64,000 bases of DNA from Serpula lacrymans var. lacrymans S7.9 (taxonomy: Eukaryota > Basidiomycota > Agaricomycetes > Boletales > Serpulaceae). Shown here piece by piece: positions 44,831-56,187 of the stretch; the stretch's first letter is position 1, and each line of letters begins with the position of its first letter. A program made the translations under genes and the position numbers. The stretch lies in the NCBI RefSeq assembly GCF_000218685.1, contig NW_006763305.1, forward strand, positions 899,492 through 963,491, in the 5' to 3' direction. The notes under the pieces were generated by a model. The model ran no database searches and was not told the origin of the DNA. It was given only the letters and a program-made list of their open reading frames with translations.

Positions 44831-47061
44831 TTACTCTTTTGCATAGTCCTCCATCATCTGCCTCAGCACTTTTTCCTCCTTCCTGGGCTCAAAATTGACA
44901 TCAAAAGGCCGAGGATGCGCGACAATGCTATCCTCAAAGGCCATTGAGTCAATAGGAGCCAAAGGGTTCTGCGAGAAACGGAATGACCAGAGAAGCAATG
45001 CAGCATTGATATATATGGACCTAGAAGGATTCATGAAGTTAATTGCGTTAATTAGTGGGGAAAACTCCTCTAGGCAAAAACGTACCTGTTTGCTACATGG
45101 TTACCAGGACAAGCACTGTACAACATGATCTTCCATGAGTAAACTACACTTCATACACCATTGAAGGAGGGATCAACTCACCGTCGCCCAAATCCAAATG
45201 TAAAGGCCTTTATGTCTGTTCGTAATTTCCCTTCGCTATCGAACCACCGCTGAGGATTGAATCTTTCAGGGTCGGGAAAAACGACGGGATCGCGTGTTAT
45301 GGCCCTGTTACCAGTATTTGTCAGATTAAGTGTAATGAGTGCAGGGTATGACAGTACTCACCAATGAACACCATATACTGTTGCTCCCGCCGGAATGCGG
45401 TAACCTTTCTGGAGAAATGAACAAGGTTTTATTACCGGCCGCTTTATACCTATTTCGAGATTGCACTTGCCCATATAATGTCGCTTGTAGCGCGGTGTGC
45501 GAAACCTAATGGTACAAAAAAAAACGTCTTGTTAGTGAATGAACCTTATTGAACTGTGTATTGGGATATGCCTAAGTGGGTGATGGGCCTCCATCGCAAC
45601 GTTTCTAACACAAATGCCTGCAGTTGGGGGAGCATATCGTGGTCGGCAAATGTTGGTACTACACAAGCACCTCATTTATTAACATACTCAGGTGTGATTA
45701 AATCCAATGCTCACCCCTATCACTGCCCACGATCATGTCAAGTTCATCTTGAATTTTGGCTTGTTCTTCGGGATGAAGAGCAGCAGCCATGATCATATTT
45801 GCAATGGCAGCAGCGGTCTGGTCAAGAAGAACAAGAGCTACCATATTGCACATGTGTGATAACAAAATAGGAGGGCTCACTGTGTCTGAGCCAGCAGCGT
45901 AAAACGTTCCGCCAAGAAATGCCATTTCGTCATTCGAAAGTTGATGCTTTTCAGCGTGTTCTATGAGGTATCTCATGAAACACGCTTCTGCTTTTCCATC
46001 GGCCTATACCAGGTCTGAGTAAGCTGGAAGCGTAGACTAAGGCATGATTGTACTTGCCATATTCTTCTTTACTCGATCCATGTGACCAGAGTAGAGCTTT
46101 AGGTCTTCTTTGTACCGCCTCTCCAAATCACGTCCATATCCCGGTACATATTTCAAGAAAGGAAACCGATCGACGAGAAAGCTGCCAGGGCGCATGACGA
46201 TTTGGAAACGCCCCACCGCTTCCATGATTGAGATCATATCGGGGTCCGTAATGCCTGTTGGCGCCGTTTTCCCATAAGTGACTCTCAATATCACCGACGT
46301 TGCATAACTGAAAATATATGTAGTCAATACCAAGAGAAACCAGGACACAAAGCCAAAGTGTACCGTCTCGCATGCATGATGTGTTGCTTAGGGTCGTCGA
46401 GGATATCCAAAATTACATTCTTCGCATTGTGCATTTGAAGTGGTTCGTATGTCTCTGCTGCCTTCGTCTGCAGGTGCGTATGGGCAGCTCTGTGGGTTAC
46501 TTTACAGTTATGGCGTTCATAGGGAACAAACTCTGACATACCTTCGCAGCCTCCGGAACCGGTCACCAGACCGTGCAAGAACGAGTCTCATGCCCTTGGA
46601 CACTATCTCATCAGCGGCAACCAAACGTGGTCGATCTACCAATGCTCCGCCCTCCTTCTCCATGATCTCGTTTGCAGCCTAAAGGCGTGAAGTAGAGAAG
46701 TGTGAGCAATATGGTCGTCACGGTTCTGCAGATGCTCGATAGGGTCTTACGTCATGTCTGCCGATGATAATGGCGACTTTGCGCCCCTGCTTGATTGAAA
46801 CTACAGGGCCGTATTCATCAACCAATTTGGAAAATAAGAAGGCGACACTAGGGAGACCAATGAGCGTCACCAGCGGCTGTGGTAGAGAACTCACTTGGTA
46901 GATTTAGGATTCTTAGTGCCCCCTAACCATTGACGAGGGGGTCCAGGAGGAAGCGGGATGCTACTGTTTGAAGTTGAGCTCCTCCTATACGCCAGAATGC
47001 CGAGTAGCACAGCTGCACAAAAACCAGCTGTCCAGTTGAGCGTTGGCAGCAGTTGAGACAT
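44831..47061 (-). CDS. Cytochrome P450 monooxygenase, tandem copy 2
   Basis: ATG at 47061 gives MSQLLPTLNWTAGFCAAVLL and GILAYRRSSTSNSSIPLPPG. The order of blocks is the same as in copy 1: FSKLVDEYGPVVSIKQGRKV, FRRLRRAAHTHLQTKAAETY, ILRVTYGKTAPTGITDPDMI, FPFLKYVPGYGRDLERRYKE, helix I GGTFYAAGSDT, ExxR LETLRWRP, RDPVVFPDPERFNPQRW. The heme loop FGFGRRACPG is split at the same place as in copy 1. It ends FEPRKEEKVLRQMMEDYAKE at 44831. All key P450 residues are intact, so both copies should be active. Differences are spread through the F-G region (for example EEVGRF/KVVDHF) where substrate specificity is usually set. Tandem duplication is clear from shared exon boundaries and flanks. Confidence 0.93.
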
Positions 47062-48806
47062 GATGTCGATCGGTGACTTTGGTTGAAGAGAAAGGGAATG
47101 TAAGGTAGTCACTAGTCAATTGGTATCTATATGGTATGCTTTGTGTAGCAGAGTTAGGAAGATACCAATCTTTACAAAAGTGTCCGATGTCATATGCATC
47201 CGATTGGCATCCGGTCGAGTGAGGATGTAGTAATTTGTCCAAGGAAGCCATCGCATAGAGGCCTGAGAAACGTATTCCGCTTAGTCGCCAGCATCGGCAA
47301 AGAGAAGAGACTTGGGAAATAAAACTTACTAAAAGCGGGGCAAGATAAGTGGCAAATGAAGTACAGACAGGTACAAGGAGTCGTTTGAACAATGCCGCCC
47401 CTCTAACTAAATTTTGATTCTGGCTTATCGCGACGAAAGGGACTGGGGACCGAATCCAATCACATTTCAGAATTAGAATAGAGACCTTCCTCACCTGAGA
47501 GGACTGACCGATGGAGTCGTATTGTGCGAATAAAGCGGCCACTCAATACAATAACCATCAAGATACTACACATCAACGTTTAGTGTACACTGCACGCGCT
47601 TCATCAGCATAGGCCCTGGAGCCTCTGAAGTTTACCAACCTTGCGCCAGTAGACCGTAATTCCCATCATCAGCACCTGTCGATTGCACAGATCGTCGAAG
47701 GTAAGAGAGGATTACTAGGTTCGCATAAGCTTGAAGACTCAAGTGTCCGCTGGACGAACATGCGACCAAGTAAATTACAAGAGAGCTAAAGGGATACCTT
47801 GAGATCACACACTTCCCTAGAACGAGTTATATCAAAGGGTGGCCTTGTGCCGGAGGTTTCACTGTAATTTTAAAGCTTAGTCCTGTTGCTTGTCGTTCTT
47901 GTGAATCAGCTAGCGATTGAAATTCCCATGGCGTGAACGTCTATAACAAAGAGATATTCGCTCATACACAGAACAGGCGAAATATGGGTTAATGATCAGT
48001 GCTAGGACTAAAATGAAATAAATTTAAACAGCATCACCTTCTGAATCTGCTGGGAGCAATGACTATATCTCCACCAATACTTTTAGACGACCTTCTCTTC
48101 TCTTTTGCAGTACAGCACAACAAGCAGCAACCGCTATTCAGATATCGAATTACTCATTTAGCCTAGAAGGTAATGTGGTTGTGCAAAGAACCATATGCCT
48201 GACTCATGGACAGGACAACACTACCTGATGCAAGGAGGACAAAGCCTCTGAGTTTTCTTTATTGACAGAACTGAAAAAAGGACATGTTGTCATTTTCCAG
48301 TAGCGCCACGGAATTATGGCTGATTATATCTGGTTGGCGCGACCGAAAGGTTTGCAAGATGACTCTGGCCGTAAAGTCTTACGTAGACCCGACTACACTC
48401 ACGACGCTACACGAAACAGTGCTTGGGGAGCAAATAGATGACGGCTACAACCTTGGACAGGCAGCACCGTCATCAACGCTACAGTGTCCACAGACAGAAG
48501 ACTGTATGCGAAGCGGCAAACCTACGAGAATTCAAGAGATGTATTCCCCATGGTCCAGATAACTCACCTAGTAATAGTGTTGAAAGGGGCCTTTGCAGAT
48601 GCTAATAATGAGTAGGTCGACTTCGACTAGTCAAGTATTTGTTATAAGAGAAACACCATGTGTACTTCCACCTTCACTACCTTCGCTCTCCTTACATCAC
48701 GGTATTCCACCAACTATCATCACCCCGGGTAGTCTCCAGTAACTCTTCACCGTTCTTCATAGATCCTTGATACGTATCCCACATGTAGTATTTCATGCAT
48801 ACGACT
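47062..48806. other. Gene-poor region before the transposon cluster
   Basis: 1.7 kb; the left end holds the duplicated P450 promoter block. A 92-codon plus frame (48284-48562) has no recognisable feature. No gene supported. Confidence 0.5.
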
Positions 48807-48809
48807 TGA

Positions 48810-49253
48810 CACTACGAGCAATTGCCAAAATAGCAAGTTGCAACAGTCTAACACCAGAGATGCAAATGGAAAACTTTCACCGGTGTGCTCCAAGATTGAA
48901 CAAAGAATCAAAAGGTAAAAATATACATGTTTGGTCTTTATCTATTCTTCACTGCTAGTCTTTGTGGGATTGCATTTCCCTGTCACACAAAGGGAAAGAT
49001 AAGTGGCAGCTCTGGAACAGCCAAAATTATCTGCAACAGTCAAAGAATAGGCTTACTGTGATTATGATGTTACGGCCATATCCTAGAACGGGATGGTTTG
49101 GCTCATTCCATAAAGGAATAGTTATGCAATATTAGACCCATTGTTTACCTTTTCACTCCCAATTATGGTCCGGAGCATAGCCATAGTAGGCTTTCAGTCA
49201 GCGCTGTGCTTTTGGTATGTCGCACCGAATGATTTCGGGGAATGCTCGTAGTG
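48810..49253 (+). mobile_element. Tourist-like MITE, copy B
   Basis: Same 444-bp element as at 34659-35102, same orientation, six substitutions and no indel. Target duplication is TGA (48807-48809 and 49254-49256). The right TGA is immediately followed by the 5' inverted repeat of the Harbinger transposon. Confidence 0.88.
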
Positions 49254-49412
49254 TGAGAGCATGTACGGGAACATCGATGTGGTTTGGGCGCCCAAAATTA
49301 CCGCCCGTAACTATGGTGGCTGTCCTGTTAAGTCGGAGCTCTAACCTTGATAACGGGATTCGGCATCCAAACAGGGAAGTAGTATTGTCACTTGCCTGGG
49401 TGAGATATTGCA

Positions 49413-51427
49413 ATGGATGATAAAGCTCTCCGTCTCATGCTACTGGAGTATCTGGTGCCGGATGATGAGGACTCAATGGATGATGATGACGAAGAAGACC
49501 ATGCTGTACTCTCCGCCTCCGAATCAATTGTGTCATACTCTCAATTGCTGTACAACAAGACACCATACCACACTTCTGTGCTGTCAGGCCAAGGCTGGAT
49601 CCAAGAGCTGATCAATGGACATCCGGGTAGGATCAAAAGCGAGCTAGGTGTAAATAAGCATGTATTTGAAGGGCTGATCAGGGTGTTGAGGCGGGTGTAA
49701 GGACCATTTATTATTTTCTCCATGTCTTGGTTTTTGAACACCTCTGGCTCTAGGGCTAGAGGTATCATTTGCTATTCTACTTCTCATAGCCCTCACAGGC
49801 TTTCTCAATCATTGCTACCACTTTATATCGCAGATCAGAGACTGGGTATCACTCCCAGCCAGCCAGCACAATGGGTAGGGGCTGGTAGTAGGCATCTCGC
49901 CAACCAGCTCCAAGCCCCATCAAGGCCTGGATATACTAATAAACGCTTTAGTCAGGATCGTACCTCATCATGAGGATACGGTTCCTGAACATGTGTGACA
50001 AACACCTATTATTAGTACAACTCTCTCACCCGCTGATTAATCATTCAAAGTCGTACGATAGTTGTCCCTTTTTCTCATTGGACGATTTATTGCTCAGACC
50101 ACTTTTTGTTTATTCTCTTTTTGGTCTCAGGAACAGATAATTAGCTATATAAACCCTACACATCTCATGTATAGCTTTTTAGTTTTCTATTACTTGAATT
50201 ATCCGCCTTACCTCTTATCAGAAACCTCTGAGTCTGCTCTCACATCCTCTACTTGCTATATTCACTAGCATCTGTCGATCACAAGGCTATTGAACCTCTT
50301 ACTCCCTGCAAGTGCAGAAGGAGACAGGTTTTGTTTTTGTTATAGTTTGTCGTTGCCTCACAGCAAGCAGGCCATACCAATTCCAAATATGTCACCTTAC
50401 AGGAGAAGCTGGGTGTCTTCCTGTATATGTGCGTCACAGGGCTTACTCTCAAGCATGTTGGCGAGCGTTTCCAGCATGCAAATGACACCCTTTCAAAGTG
50501 AGTAAAGTTTTATCTACTAATGCACCAGCTTTTCACCATTTTACAGGTATTTCAAGGAGATTTTATTCGCATTTTCATCAGCACCTATATACACCGACTA
50601 TGTACACTTACCCTCCGCCAATGATTCCATTCCACCCGAAATTCAAAACAACCCAAAGCTATTTCCATTTTTTTCAGGTGCTATCAGCACCATTGATGGT
50701 ATGCACATTGCATGTGCCCCAAAGTTGTCTGAGCGCCATCTGTCAAGAAACCGCAAGGGAGCAGTCACCCAGAATTGTCTGGCATGCTGCTCCTTTGATT
50801 TACGGTTTCTCTACATGCTTACAGGGTTGGAGGGCTCTGCTGCCGATGCAGCCATATACAATGATGCTCAGCAGCATGATCTACATGTCCCCCCAGGTAA
50901 ATATTACCTGGCGGACACTGGTTTTGGGTCTTGCCCTGAACTTCTTGTTCCTTATCAAGGGGAACATTATCATTTGGCTGAATGGGGCCGTGTTGGACTT
51001 AGGTGAGTCTATTCGTGATATGTCTAGCTATTCTAACATTATAACTAGGCCAAAGAGCAAGGAAGAGCTCTTCAATTTGCGGCATGCTCAAGCTCGCTGC
51101 TGCATCAAGTGAATCTTCGGAATTTTCAAGCGCCGCTTTTGAATCCTTGTCTGCCCCCCCAAATTTGATATGGACATTCAAGCCCGTGTACCATCAGCGC
51201 TTTGCATGGTACACAACTACATCCGAACTCATGATCCTGAAGATATCAATACGTTCCCCGAAGCAAGTACTACCTCAACCCTGGAGAGCACTGGCTCCCT
51301 CGCAGAAGGGCCAACAACTGAGCCAGACCGGCTTGGAGCCAATTCACATTGTAATCAGATTGCAGAGAGGATGTGGGCATTGTATCGTCGAGAGCTGAGG
51401 ATAAGAGGCCAATTATTTACAGAGTAG
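49413..51427 (+). pseudogene. Harbinger DDE-type nuclease (transposase), degraded
   Basis: Starts ATG at 49413: MDDKALRLMLLEYLVPDDED. Exon 1 runs through LSGQGWIQELINGHPGRIKS and FEGLIRVLRRV, ending near 49695. The next recognisable exon is at about 50380: YVTLQEKLGVFLYMCVTGL, LKHVGERFQHANDTLSK, then after an intron YFKEILFAFSSAPIYTDYVH. The DDE core follows: STIDGMHIACAPKLSERHLS (first Asp), NRKGAVTQNCLACCSFDLRF, GLEGSAADAAIYNDA, PPGKYYLADTGFG (second Asp), LVPYQGEHYHLAEWG. After the intron 51003-51048, NLRHAQARCCIK is followed by stop codons at 51110-51112 and 51140-51142, with clear coding text between and after (IFGIFKRRF, ILVCPPKFDMDIQARVPSAL). The usual catalytic Glu of this position (xIERxFG) is Lys here. 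Hence a pseudogene. Confidence 0.88.
49698..50345. repeat. LTR-like insertion in the transposase gene (approximate limits)
   Basis: About 650 nt separate transposase exon 1 from exon 2, where an intron of about 50 nt would be expected. The part near 50070-50160 has a promoter-like pattern: TTTTTCTCATTGG, CTCAGACCACTTT, and GCTATATAAACCC. A similar layout is found in the insertion in the Myb-like gene. A solo Copia-type LTR is the likeliest explanation; exact ends and target duplications were not found. Confidence 0.35.
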
Positions 51428-51570
51428 CTAGGGTGCTGGTATTCATTTGTTTTCTCATAAGTTCACAGCAAAATTGATTCTATTTCCACATCAACGTATA
51501 TAGTTTACATTTGAGCAGGGATACAGCAAGTTATAACAAAAAATGAAGACAACAACAGACAACAACAGAC

Positions 51571-53596
51571 CTAGTTGGACGGAAACGCAGCAAAGTCCTT
51601 CAACAGCTTATCCACCCACATTATGCGAGGATTTTTGTCCTGTGTGGCCATATTGAGGTAATCACCTATCAGCACATTATCTGCACGGAGCATATCAATG
51701 AATGCAATTTTTTGCTCGTCATTGAGCCGTGTCTTGATCTGCCCAGCCATTCTAATGGCCTGACTCCTTGTGTTCAAAGGCTCAACGTGTTGAGAAGACA
51801 AAGACAAAGCAATGTTTGAAGATCCACCACCAGATACACTGCCAGTGAAAGCACTCTCTACAATGTTCAGAAACCGGTACCTGAAGTCATTGCACTTGGT
51901 ATCGCGCTGTTCCTTGTTATCCGCCATCCTCTGCATCTGTTCCTTCACACCATTAATTGCAGCGGCGCCAGAAGAACGTGGGGCTTTGCTTGGGGTGGCA
52001 GAGATTACAGAGGTACTATCAACAGCCGAATACTTGCGTTTTCCGGAGGACGTGATGCTGACAGATGCGCTAGTAGGTTTGGAGTGGATAGATGACACAT
52101 ACAAGGTGCCGGATTCACTCCCACTCTTTGCCTTGTCTTTTCTGGCGCTAATAACCGCCTCTCTTTCAATTGCCTCTCTTTCTGCACCCTCTTCATCACC
52201 TTCGTCCTCTCCATCCTCATCCTCTCCATCCTCCCCTCCATCATTGCCTCCAGCATCCACATCCATCCTATCTTTACTTGCTGAACTGATCTTTGCAAAT
52301 TGTGCTTGAGATGCACGGAAAATGTGAGTCCCTTTTGCCCGGCTTGGTAGAATAGCTGTGATCGAGTCATACCACCTCCACCCATCCAAAGCTAACCGGT
52401 TGTAGGTTGACTAAACATCTTTCGACTTGCTCTGCAAAGAAAAAGGTAAGCCCGTCCCATACCTGCTAAGGATAAAGATGCTCACTTTTGTGAGAAATCG
52501 ATTTTTCTTATCGCATTCCCGTCATGTCGTGGTTAGCAGACTCAATCCCCGTCACTCCTCTTGCCCTTGGACTAGAGATTACAGCAGGTGTCTTATTACT
52601 TTTATCGTTTTTCTTCTTATTCTCTCTTCACACTCACGTTCTATCGTACCTACAACAAGGTAGACTTGTTGTCAATCCTCGAGAAGATATCCAGATGACA
52701 TAGCCACAATCCAGTGCTATGTCTGGGAATATTTCAGAGTGATATTGATAAGCAAAGAAGGTTGTGAGTCAGCGCATTCTCATGGGCTTACTGATACAGC
52801 CAATTGTATATCCCTTACCAATACGTTTTCTCATACGATTAGTAGATACAATAGATCGGACCATGTTCTCCTTTTTTCTTATTGGTTAGCTAGCTGGTCA
52901 GACCACTTTCTCAGTATTTCCCTTTCTCGGTCTGACCATCGCCGTTCACTATATAGAGAAGTATATACTCGATGTATTGTTCTCTAGTTCAATATTAGTT
53001 TGGATTTGTGCTCTTACTGATACTCTTCATTCTCATACTCTGATTCACCGCCTTCCAGGAAGGACTTGACCAGACATTGGGCTTGTTATATAGCTTCGTA
53101 TTTGTTGCCTGACAACTTTGAGGAAAGCATCCCAAACGTGCCATCAGTAATCTTCAGTCCACATTGTACATCAAATCCAAGCCCGGAAGCGTTCATCAAC
53201 TGATCTACGCAACTAAGCTCCTTCTTTAGCTAAAATAGCAGTTAGCAATGAAGCTTTAAAATGTACTTCTACTACTAATGCTGAACCATTTGTTACGGAT
53301 TGAGTCGGCTGTTTTGGTGGCTCCTTTTGTTGATAAGGAGCCAGAATGCCCTCAGCCAGGTTATAGAACTGAGGCTTATACCCCCCACCCTCTCCAAGCA
53401 GGCCAACATGCTCCTCAGCAAGTTCAACCAATTTTTTGGTGTCGCTTTCTGTCCAGATGCACTTCGGTGCCTTCTTTTTCTTCTGTGAAGTGGTTGTGGT
53501 TGTATCTGTAGGTTTATTGAGGCCAGACATCCTTAGGGAACACAGAGGGTATCGTTGAGTGACCTTAGAGTGTCTTGGGGAGGTTCTTTGCGCCAT
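51571..53596 (-). pseudogene. Harbinger Myb/SANT-like accessory protein, interrupted
   Basis: The first exon (from ATG 53596 or the MSGLNK start near 53530) contains KKKKAPKCIWTESDTKKLVE and LAEEHVGLLGEGGGYKPQFY, which is the Myb/SANT-like DNA-binding domain (W...D...L...) of PIF/Harbinger ORF1 proteins. A second exon gives LKKELSCVDQLMNASGLGFD and GMLSSKLSGNKYEAI, meets an in-frame TAA at 53096-53098, and continues QAQCLVKSFLEGGESEYENE. The final exon, from about 52410, reads NRLALDGWRWYDSITAILPS, an acidic run, and a C-terminal helical part DEQKIAFIDMLRADNVLIGD, stopping at 51571. About 620 nt of LTR-like sequence lies between the last two exons. In active elements this protein brings the nuclease to DNA ends. 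It is probably non-functional here. Confidence 0.75.
52420..53030. repeat. LTR-like insertion in the Myb-like gene (approximate limits)
   Basis: This unusually long intron-position sequence contains TTTTTTCTTATTGG, GGTCAGACCACTTT and CACTATATAGAGA near 52870-52970, in the same order as the insertion at 49.7-50.3 kb. A solo LTR is suspected. The ends were not resolved. Confidence 0.35.
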
Positions 53597-53897
53597 TGAT
53601 GCAGCTGTTTTGCACGATGACTAGTAGCTATCTTTACTCCCATCTCCTCGAGGCATGTGCCCTTCACCCCATGCACATTCGGCACACTCCGTCAGCCACT
53701 CGGCGCATCAAAAATCATAGCCATGGTTTTGGTAATTTTTATTCCCGTACATGCTCTGAGTATACGTGTAGAGAAACCAAAGCCGGCGGCACATGTCGAT
53801 TTGGTGGGCTTAGTCAGCATCTTTACTTTTTTCTCTGGCCGCCACTGGCAGTCCTTACTAACAGTATCATATCATCCTCGTTCAGCCTGGAAGCGCC

Positions 53898-55863
53898 ATG
53901 GCCGACGCAATGGAAGATACGGCACCGTCTGCGATACCAGGACCAAGCGTTAAAGGCAGAGAGCCATTTTCTAACCTTGATCTGTCGGAACCAACAAATA
54001 AAGCACTCGAAGACATGGGTTTCAGCACCATGACACCAGTACAAGCAAAATCTATTCCACCTCTTCTGGCAGGAAAGGATGTATTGGGTGCTGCACGAAC
54101 GGGATCAGGAAAGACCCTTGCCTTTCTTTTACCCGCTGTAGAGCTGTTGCATCGGCTGAAATTCAAGCCAAGAAATGGTATGTAATATTTTCCCGTATAT
54201 TTCACTCCTCTCGCCGGGAATCTTAAACGAGCTGGCATATCTGAAAGGAACCGGTATCATTATCGTCTCGCCTACGAGAGAACTTGCGCTTCAGATATTC
54301 GGCGTTGCAAAAGACTTGATGGCTCATCACTCGCAAACCTTTGGGATCGTCATTGGTGGTGCAAACATTAGGGCAGAACGTGAAAAACTGGTGAAAGGCG
54401 TCAACTTGCTTGTGGCTACCCCCGGAAGATTACTGGACCATCTTCAGGTACTCTCTTAAAGTCTGGAGCGCCACTTCGACGAGTCGTTGCTGATTTGATA
54501 TAGAATACCCCGGGTTTTGTTTTCCGGAATCTAAAAGCGCTCGTGATCGACGAGGCCGACCGAATACTGGAGATTGGTTTCGAGGAAGAGATGAAAAAGA
54601 TAATGACAATATTACCAAACGGTTAGCATGATCTACATCTTGTGAATTATCGTATTGATTGTTGGTTTATAGACAATCGACAATCCATGCTCTTTTCAGC
54701 AACACAAACTACAAAAGTACAGGATCTCGCTCGAATATCATTACGGCCTGGGCCCCTGCACATCGATGTCGACAAGGAAGAAGAAACAAGCACAGTATCG
54801 ACTCTTTCCCAAGGCTATGTTGTCTGCCCCTCAGATCGCCGGTTCCTTCTCCTGTTCACTTTCCTTAGAAAAAATCTAAGCAAAAAGGTCATCGTATTCT
54901 TCTCGAGCTGTAATTCGGTGAAATACCATGCAGAGCTACTCAATTACATCGATGTCCCCGTTCTCGATCTACATGTACGTCCTGCCCACATAGCTTAGCT
55001 CTAGATACTTATATCAAAGCAGGGTAAACAAAAACAACAAAAGCGTACAAATACCTTCTTCGAGTTCATCAACGCAAAATCCGGTATCCTCCTTTGTACA
55101 GACGTTGCCGCGCGAGGCCTCGACATTCCCCGCGTTGACTGGATAATACAGTTTGACCCACCAGATGATCCTCGTGATTATATACATCGTGTAGGTCGCA
55201 CGGCGCGTGCAGGGAAGGTTGGCAAGAGTCTTCTCTTCTTGCTCGAGAGTGAACTTGGGTTTTTAAGATACCTGAAAGAAGCCAAGGTCCCGCTTAATGA
55301 GTTCACTTTCCCATCTGACCGAATCGCCAACGTGCAGAGTCAGGTAAATTTTTATTTTATTTTCATTAATCATGAAGTTTTCTGAAGTAATGTGATAGCT
55401 CGAAAAGCTACTTCAAAAGAACTATTTCTTGCACCAGTCAGCGCGAGATGCTTTCCGCTCGTATCTTCAATCATATGCGTCTTATTCTTTGAAAAACATC
55501 TATGACATCAATGCGCTTGATTTGGCGAAGGTTTCAAAGGCATTTGGATTGTCTGTGCCACCCAGAGTGAACGTCAATATTGGTGGTGGAAAGGGGGAGT
55601 CTGGAAAGAAGAGAAGAAGGGAGCAATCAGAAAAAGGTGAGGAGGAATGGGAAGACATGCCTCTCGGCGAAGACGCGGAAAGTGACGACGACGGCGAGAG
55701 TGGCCACGATCGCTCGGGATCGCAGAAGCGCCTACGGGATCGAAGCCAGTGGAAGAAAAAAAGAGTTGAGACACTCGGACAAAAAGCAGTGGATAAAGAG
55801 ATGTACAGGAAGGGGAAAGAGAGGAAAACTATGAAAGCGTCTGGGCAACAGTGGAGCGGGTAA
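53898..55863 (+). CDS. has1: ATP-dependent RNA helicase Has1 (DEAD-box, DDX18)
   Basis: Six exons (53898-54177, 54248-54447, 54504-54621, 54673-54974, 55023-55343, 55399-55863) give 561 residues. The Q motif region is [16 protein letters not shown], motif I ARTGSGKT, Ia SPTRELALQ, Ib [10 protein letters not shown], motif [49 protein letters not shown] and [14 protein letters not shown]. The C-terminal DUF4217-type region includes [20 protein letters not shown] and [20 protein letters not shown], with SFGL-like KAFGL. The Has1/DDX18 family unwinds snoRNA-rRNA and pre-60S structures in the nucleolus. A lysine- and acid-rich tail follows, as expected. The Harbinger element ends 141 bp upstream of the ATG, so the promoter is very short or overlaps the transposon end. 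Confidence 0.95.
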
Positions 55864-56187
55864 TACCAGATATTCGTACAGATACATGTGGCCTAAGAGT
55901 TGATGCCAGGTTGACTTAGTATATGTATATCATGGTATGCGATGGTGCAATTTTTTTCAGGGAATATAAGTGCATTCAAAGTCATTCGTTCCAGCTGTGC
56001 ATATTCAACCGTGATACATATAATGCAGTGTCGAAAACCCTTCCATGTGTTTTCATAAAATACCAAATCTAAAGCGACCATCTGTGTGGTAACGTTCAGA
56101 TTGATGGTGCAAGGCCATCCCAAGAATAAGTGAAAAGACAAATATAACAGTGAATAACACGTACGATATGGAAACAATCCAGATTAT
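55864..56187. other. Convergent intergenic
   Basis: This lies between HAS1 and GCN2 stop codons. AT-rich 3' sequence only. Confidence 0.5.

Larger units (their letters stand above)
49257..53756 (+). mobile_element. PIF/Harbinger DNA transposon, full length but decayed
   Basis: The 5' end is GAGCATGTACGGGAA at 49257-49271, and its exact reverse complement TTCCCGTACATGCTC is at 53742-53756. The 3-bp sequence TGA flanks both ends (49254-49256 and 53757-53759). Inside are the two genes expected of the superfamily: a DDE nuclease (plus strand) and a Myb/SANT-like protein (minus strand), arranged convergently. Total length is 4500 bp. Both genes carry stops and long insertions in intron positions, so the copy is probably not autonomous now. 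Inverted repeats, TSD and gene pair are all directly visible. Confidence 0.9.

Noticed and set aside
47113..48806. Frames of 92-185 codons beside the P450 pair
   Set aside because: They overlap the duplicated P450 promoter or have no features.
50498..51112. 204-codon frame starting MSKVLSTN
   Set aside because: Mostly the wrong frame of the transposase; only its last 20 codons, after the intron ending at 51048, are the real frame.
51812..52309. 165-codon plus-strand frame
   Set aside because: Antisense of the Myb-like gene's acidic and Ser-rich exon.
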